DNA of 9,936 nt. Origin: Anaerolineae bacterium (GTDB lineage: Bacteria > Chloroflexota > Anaerolineae > Aggregatilineales > Phototrophicaceae). A program made the translations under genes and the position numbers. Below, one piece after another: positions 6,400 to 9,936 of this stretch (its first letter is position 1; each line of letters opens with the position of its first letter). The stretch spans positions 1-9,936 of the forward strand of contig JANQRM010000390.1 of assembly GCA_028284565.1 (NCBI GenBank), written 5' to 3'. The notes beneath the pieces were generated by a model that saw only the letters and a program-made list of their open reading frames with translations, did no database searches and was not told the origin of the DNA.

Positions 6400-7746
6400 C
6401 TATCGCTCACGGACACGCATGTGTAAGCCACCACGCGGAATGAGCGTCCCGCCTGCTTGAATGGTCACTGCTTCATCTGACAGCAATTCGAGCCGAAAGC
6501 GTTGGGCAATGGCGATGAGTATGAGGCACATTTCCAGCATGGCAAAGTGATTCCCGATGCATATTCTAGCCCCGTCTCCAAACGGCACATACGCCCCCCG
6601 TGGCAATCGTTTTTCTAATGTTTCGCCCGTTTCATCAGCCAACCAACGTGACGGCATGAAGCGATTAGGCTCGTCATAATAGCGTTCATCATGATGAATC
6701 ATGTAGACATTCAGCAACACGGATGAATGCTTGCCCGGTATCGCATGGTCAAGCACTGTCGTCGGCTGGTTTGGTGTCCGCGCCAAAAAATAGAGTGGAG
6801 GATAACGGCGCAAGGTCTCCTTCATCACCGCATCCACATAGGGCAGTTTCGACAAATCCTCAACCGTCGGTGTCTTTCCCGCTAAGCTATCCACTTCCGC
6901 ATAAAACGCTTCCGCCACGTCTGGGTTGCTGGCGAGTTCATACCATGCCCACGTTAAGGTCGATGCTGTCGTTTCATGCCCGCCGATAAACAAAGCAATC
7001 GTTTCGTCTAATAATTCTTGTGCAGATAAAGGCTTGTCGTCACTTTCCCGCAGATGAATCATCGCCGAGAGCAAATCCCCACCATCCGCTTCACCCTGCC
7101 TTTGCTGAATGATTCGGTTGACCGTCTCGATAATCAGCTTGAACGACTTCACAAAGCGTCGATTATTGGATGTCGGAAACCAATCGGGAATATGGAAGGG
7201 CAAACTCCCGCGTTGAATAATTGTATCTTGGACTGTTGCCATCGCTTGACCAACCGCCACCAATTCATCATCCGCGACACCCGTCCCCAAAATCGCCCGT
7301 CCCACAATCCGCAAGGTCAACAGCTTCATCGCCTCGCCGATGTCTTCGATTTGATTATCACCCCATCCAGACAGCAAGGTTTCAGTTTGTTGGATGATGT
7401 CATCTGCATAGGCTTGGATGCGTTGCGTATGGAAGGCAGGTTGCATCATTTTGCGATGTCGCCGCCACACTTCACCATCCAAATTCGGCAGGGCAAATTC
7501 ACCCATCAGACGGAGTTGCTCTTTTTGGATGTGCCACTTATCAAATTGCTTTGCCTGCTTCACCAGCACTTGATACACTGCGTCGGCACAACTGAAAAAA
7601 TATACGTGATGCCGAACAATCCGAATGACCGCTTCATCACCATAGGTTGTTTTGAGCGACTCTACAAAGCCCAAGGGGTCACGCGCAAACCGCAACAGAT
7701 TTAAGGGTCCGCCCCTAACCATCGGAAGTGATTTTCTATTCCCCAT
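6400..7746 (-). CDS. Cytochrome P450 monooxygenase
   Basis: At 448 residues this is a full-length soluble bacterial P450. Visible landmarks, in order, are: the helix C motif WRRHR (W94, R98); the oxygen-activation motif GGHETT in helix I (255-260); the ExxR motif in KETLRR (E310, R313); the FMPSRW meander (363-368); and the haem loop FGDGARICIG with the thiolate Cys at 396. P450s insert one oxygen atom from O2 into organic substrates. The substrate cannot be told from sequence, and no ferredoxin or reductase partner is encoded in the window. The start ATG is supported by AGGGGG at 7752-7757, which overlaps the stop codon of the PLD gene, so the two are probably translationally coupled. There is no N-terminal membrane anchor. 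The general pattern resembles long-chain-type bacterial P450s, but I do not assign a CYP family. Confidence 0.95.
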   Translation of the reverse strand: MGNRKSLPMVRGGPLNLLRFARDPLGFVESLKTTYGDEAVIRIVRHHVYFFSCADAVYQVLVKQAKQFDKWHIQKEQLRLMGEFALPNLDGEVWRRHRKMMQPAFHTQRIQAYADDIIQQTETLLSGWGDNQIEDIGEAMKLLTLRIVGRAILGTGVADDELVAVGQAMATVQDTIIQRGSLPFHIPDWFPTSNNRRFVKSFKLIIETVNRIIQQRQGEADGGDLLSAMIHLRESDDKPLSAQELLDETIALFIGGHETTASTLTWAWYELASNPDVAEAFYAEVDSLAGKTPTVEDLSKLPYVDAVMKETLRRYPPLYFLARTPNQPTTVLDHAIPGKHSSVLLNVYMIHHDERYYDEPNRFMPSRWLADETGETLEKRLPRGAYVPFGDGARICIGNHFAMLEMCLILIAIAQRFRLELLSDEAVTIQAGGTLIPRGGLHMRVRER

Positions 7747-7751
7747 ATCTG

Positions 7752-7758
7752 CCCCCTA
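7752..7758 (-). promoter_or_regulatory. P450 ribosome binding site overlapping the PLD stop codon
   Basis: On the minus strand the stop codon TAG (7756-7758) runs into GGGGG. AGGGGG (7752-7757) then sits 5 nt before the P450 ATG. This arrangement suggests translational coupling between the PLD protein and the P450. Confidence 0.6.
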
Positions 7759-9033
7759 CTGACAAACCACCTGCTCCCGATTTGGCACACGACTCACCTG
7801 CCACAACCGTTCCCACTCCTGAATGTACAAGGAGGCAATCTCTCGATTTTGTAGAATAATCACGTTCTCATCATTATTTCTCGATGCACTCCCCGAAAAA
7901 TTAAACGACCCCGTAATCACCGTGTCATCATCCACAAGTATCACTTTATGATGCAAGGTAAACGGATTGCTATCCTGTCGCACGTCCAAACCTGCACACA
8001 ACAAGGTCGGTAAATGACTCCAACTCGCCGTGCTATTCCGATTCTCAAAAATACCTCGCACCTGCACGCCTTGACTTGCCCGTTGCAACATCGCCTCCGC
8101 AATCGAATCCGACGAAAACACGAAGGTCATAAAGCGGATTTCACTCGACGCACGTAATACCGTCTCAACAAGAATTTCACTCGCATTCCCCTCGGACGCG
8201 AACAGAATTCGCACGGGTGTCCCGTCATGGCTAAAATTCGCCGCATTACTTGGGTCAGATCGTGGACCAAATTCCCCACGCTCAAACATCTCATTGAACT
8301 CGGCTTGATACGCCTGCACCACTCGTTGCGCTCGCAACATAATCAGGTTGTTATCATTCCGATACGTCCCATTCTGTGTGAAATTCATTGAACCCGTCCA
8401 CACAGATGCATTATCAATCACCACGAATTTGTTGTGCATCAAGGCTGTCTTATCATCATCGACAATCGGAATTCCAGCCCCATCTAATTCGACTAATGTG
8501 CTATCGAAATCATCAATCCCATGCTCATCATCTGTCACCACACGCACCTGCACCCCACGCTGATGAGCATTTAACAGCGCATCCGTAATCAGCCGACTGT
8601 TCATCTCAAACACCGCAATATCAACAGACACCTGCGCCTCATCTATCGCACTCGCCAATGCCACATCAATCCCACCGACATAGGTAGAACGGTCACTATT
8701 GCCATCCGGCTGATTAAAATACACTTGCCAAAAATCTTGGCTAAACCCCACGCCCTTATCCAACGGAATCTCGACCACTTCACCAACTCGTGGCACCGGG
8801 GTTACAAATACCCGTGTCGGTGCTGGACTCGGCTCAATATTTTGCAAAGCAGACAACAGTTCATCCCGTAAATCTTCTGGCAACAGCAAGGCTAAAATCG
8901 ACAAAATCACCACCGCAATCACCGCCCCAATCGACCTCACACCCGGCAATTGCCGACCTTTAGGTGGGGAAATCATCTGTTGCTTACCTGCTTTTTTCTT
9001 CGTATCGTCAATCATCGGTGGTTGACTACTCAT
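7756..9033 (-). CDS. Membrane-anchored phospholipase D superfamily protein (two HKD motifs)
   Basis: With the start at 9033 the product has 425 residues: a charged N-terminus, one membrane helix at about 35-51, a Pro/Thr-rich linker (PSPAPTRVFVTPVPR), then two PLD domains. The first has HNK with H200, K202 and D207 and the following GSMNF. The second has HHK with H361, K363 and D368 and the following GSFNF. Both catalytic HxK(x)4D sets are complete, so it should be active. The family cuts phosphodiester bonds in phospholipids or nucleic acids; which applies here is not clear. The anchor and linker suggest the catalytic part is outside the cytoplasmic membrane (inference). ATGs at 9051 and 9042 are alternatives, but the one at 9033 has GAGG 9 nt upstream. 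It overlaps the previous gene by 8 bp, showing tight operon packing. Confidence 0.9.
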   Translation of the reverse strand: MSSQPPMIDDTKKKAGKQQMISPPKGRQLPGVRSIGAVIAVVILSILALLLPEDLRDELLSALQNIEPSPAPTRVFVTPVPRVGEVVEIPLDKGVGFSQDFWQVYFNQPDGNSDRSTYVGGIDVALASAIDEAQVSVDIAVFEMNSRLITDALLNAHQRGVQVRVVTDDEHGIDDFDSTLVELDGAGIPIVDDDKTALMHNKFVVIDNASVWTGSMNFTQNGTYRNDNNLIMLRAQRVVQAYQAEFNEMFERGEFGPRSDPSNAANFSHDGTPVRILFASEGNASEILVETVLRASSEIRFMTFVFSSDSIAEAMLQRASQGVQVRGIFENRNSTASWSHLPTLLCAGLDVRQDSNPFTLHHKVILVDDDTVITGSFNFSGSASRNNDENVIILQNREIASLYIQEWERLWQVSRVPNREQVVCQ

Positions 9034-9784
9034 ACGGTTCATCCTCGTCATCGCTGTGGTAGGGATTGTCTATCGCGTTATCTAGGCTTTCGTCTATCGG
9101 TGTATTTTTATCTGTAATGCCCAAGTTCTCAGCCACATCCGCAATGGACTCTTTAATCGATTCGACAGCATCTTCCACATTATCTTTTAAATCCCCAACC
9201 ACATCCTCCAAGCTGAAGGTATCAAAGGGTGCTTCTGTATCATCAACTTCCGCTTCTGGATGCATCCCCGCTAACATCGCACCGCCCAAGACCGCCGATA
9301 CAGGTGCATTGTCGCTGGTTTCTGTTGTTTGTGCCTCTGCCAATTGCGATTCAAACATGCCCAAATCCACCATCGGTATCTCACTCGTCCGATTTTTATC
9401 CAACGGCATCTGGGACAAAATCGTCGTCAAATCACTCGTCGGTTCGGGTGAATCTCCCAATAACGCCATCAGATGCTCTGTCGATAGACTCATGTGCAGG
9501 TCATTCGCAATCCCAGAGATTCGCTCCAGCATCCGATATTGCGCCTCCTTGTTCATTGTCGCCCGTTGCCCGACAAAGACATTCACCCCCTTCACCAATT
9601 GACGCACCTTCTGACTGGCTTCAAGATAGGCTTCATTCTCTGCAATTTGATTGCCCAAGGCTTGCAACTGTTTCTCGCCCCATTGGAGCAGAATTTGTGC
9701 ATCCCCATCGTCAAGGTAATCTGTTATGCCTGTACTTTGATTCAGTTGGACAATCTCTCGATGAATGGTTTGTTCGTCCGCCAT
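9026..9784 (-). CDS. Acidic protein of unknown function, first gene of the operon
   Basis: I do not recognise this 252-residue protein. The first 110 residues look helical (for example AQILLQWGEKQLQALGNQ, 29-46). Residues 111-190 are lower in complexity with many Thr, Ser, Asp and Glu and a short Gly/Ala stretch (VLGGAMLAGM, 165-174). Residues 192-221 form an amphipathic acidic helix (VVGDLKDNVEDAVESIKESI and following). The end is very acidic (HSDDEDEPYE). There is no signal peptide or membrane helix. The ATG at 9784 is chosen because AGGA at 9793-9796 lies 8 nt upstream. A longer start at the TTG at 9844 would lie in the -35 box of the promoter. Its stop overlaps the PLD start, so it is likely co-expressed with the PLD and P450 genes, perhaps as an adaptor or regulator (inference). 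Confidence 0.85.
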   Translation of the reverse strand: MADEQTIHREIVQLNQSTGITDYLDDGDAQILLQWGEKQLQALGNQIAENEAYLEASQKVRQLVKGVNVFVGQRATMNKEAQYRMLERISGIANDLHMSLSTEHLMALLGDSPEPTSDLTTILSQMPLDKNRTSEIPMVDLGMFESQLAEAQTTETSDNAPVSAVLGGAMLAGMHPEAEVDDTEAPFDTFSLEDVVGDLKDNVEDAVESIKESIADVAENLGITDKNTPIDESLDNAIDNPYHSDDEDEPYE

Positions 9785-9814
9785 GTATGCTTTCCTGTGT
9801 CCTGTTGTGATATG

Positions 9815-9844
9815 ACTATAGCGAAGGTTAGATAACCCCGTCAA
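9815..9844 (-). promoter_or_regulatory. Sigma70-like promoter of the acidic protein-PLD-P450 operon
   Basis: Read on the minus strand, TTGACG (9839-9844) and TATAGT (9815-9820) are separated by 18 bp. Each matches the consensus at five of six (-35) and four to five of six (-10) positions. Transcription would start near 9808, giving a leader of about 24 nt with the ribosome binding site AGGA at 9793-9796. Confidence 0.65.
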
Positions 9845-9892
9845 CGGAAACGTCTTGCAGTTAGAGTTACAATGACGTAAGGCAAATTGCTT

Positions 9893-9936
9893 ATGTTGAA
9901 GCTGATTAGACTGTTTATCTTGAATATCGGCATTAG
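9893..9936 (+). CDS. Possible start of a divergent gene, cut by the window edge
   Basis: An ATG at 9893 opens a frame of 14 codons to the edge, reading MLKLIRLFILNIGI. This looks like the start of a membrane or exported protein. AAGG at 9879-9882 lies 10 nt upstream, and TACAAT at 9868-9873 could be a -10 box, though no good -35 is seen. The gene would diverge from the operon, sharing a control region of about 110 bases. With so few codons this is only a suggestion. Confidence 0.35.
   Translation, partial: MLKLIRLFILNIGI

Noticed and set aside
7054..7704. A 216-codon plus-strand frame opposite the P450 gene
   Set aside because: The P450 frame carries every family motif. The opposite frame is a shadow without recognisable features.
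9785..9844. TTG at 9844 as the start of the acidic protein gene
   Set aside because: This TTG is part of the TTGACG -35 box, and a better ribosome binding site precedes the ATG at 9784.
9844..9936. Minus-strand open frame from the right edge ending in ...VTLTARRFR
   Set aside because: Only about 31 codons are visible with no recognisable motif. It overlaps the operon promoter, so chance is more likely than the end of a gene.

Overview
The window looks like chromosomal DNA from an environmental bacterium. Chloroflexota (Anaerolineae-like) is my best guess. The reasons are a protein built almost only from GAF domains, a Pro/Thr-rich linker after the membrane anchor of a secreted enzyme, a stand-alone P450, and spacers carrying degenerate heptamer repeats. 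Such heptamers are also well known in filamentous cyanobacteria, so the phylum call is tentative. I see no rRNA, tRNA, CRISPR array, insertion sequence or phage gene.

Left part (1-3689). A long minus-strand gene runs off the left edge and encodes at least five consecutive GAF domains (845 codons, fully open). Divergent from it, two small plus-strand genes encode related four-helix membrane proteins of the LiaI/LiaF-like (DUF5668-like) type. The spacers around them carry tracts of degenerate 7-bp repeats.

Middle (3690-5752). A plus-strand gene encodes an exported protein that joins a cytochrome c domain (CXXCH) to a copper monooxygenase fold of the peptidylglycine monooxygenase (PHM) type. 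All six copper ligands can be located. It ends at a good intrinsic terminator, followed by an A+T-rich spacer of about 350 bases with no convincing gene.

Right part (5753-9784). A minus-strand operon runs from a strong sigma70-like promoter (9815-9844). In order it encodes an acidic protein of unknown function, a membrane-anchored phospholipase D superfamily protein with two intact HKD motifs, a cytochrome P450, and an A+T-richer TPR-like protein. The first three genes are tightly packed (8-bp overlap, then a 9-bp gap with the ribosome binding site over the stop codon). At the far right edge a divergent plus-strand gene probably begins.

How the parts work together is mostly unknown. The P450 is cytoplasmic, the PLD protein is predicted outside the membrane, and the cytochrome c-PHM protein is extracytoplasmic, so the last cannot directly supply electrons to the P450. 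No ferredoxin or reductase partner is in the window. The best candidates for something undescribed are the cytochrome c-PHM enzyme, the acidic protein-PLD-P450 operon, and the heptamer tracts.
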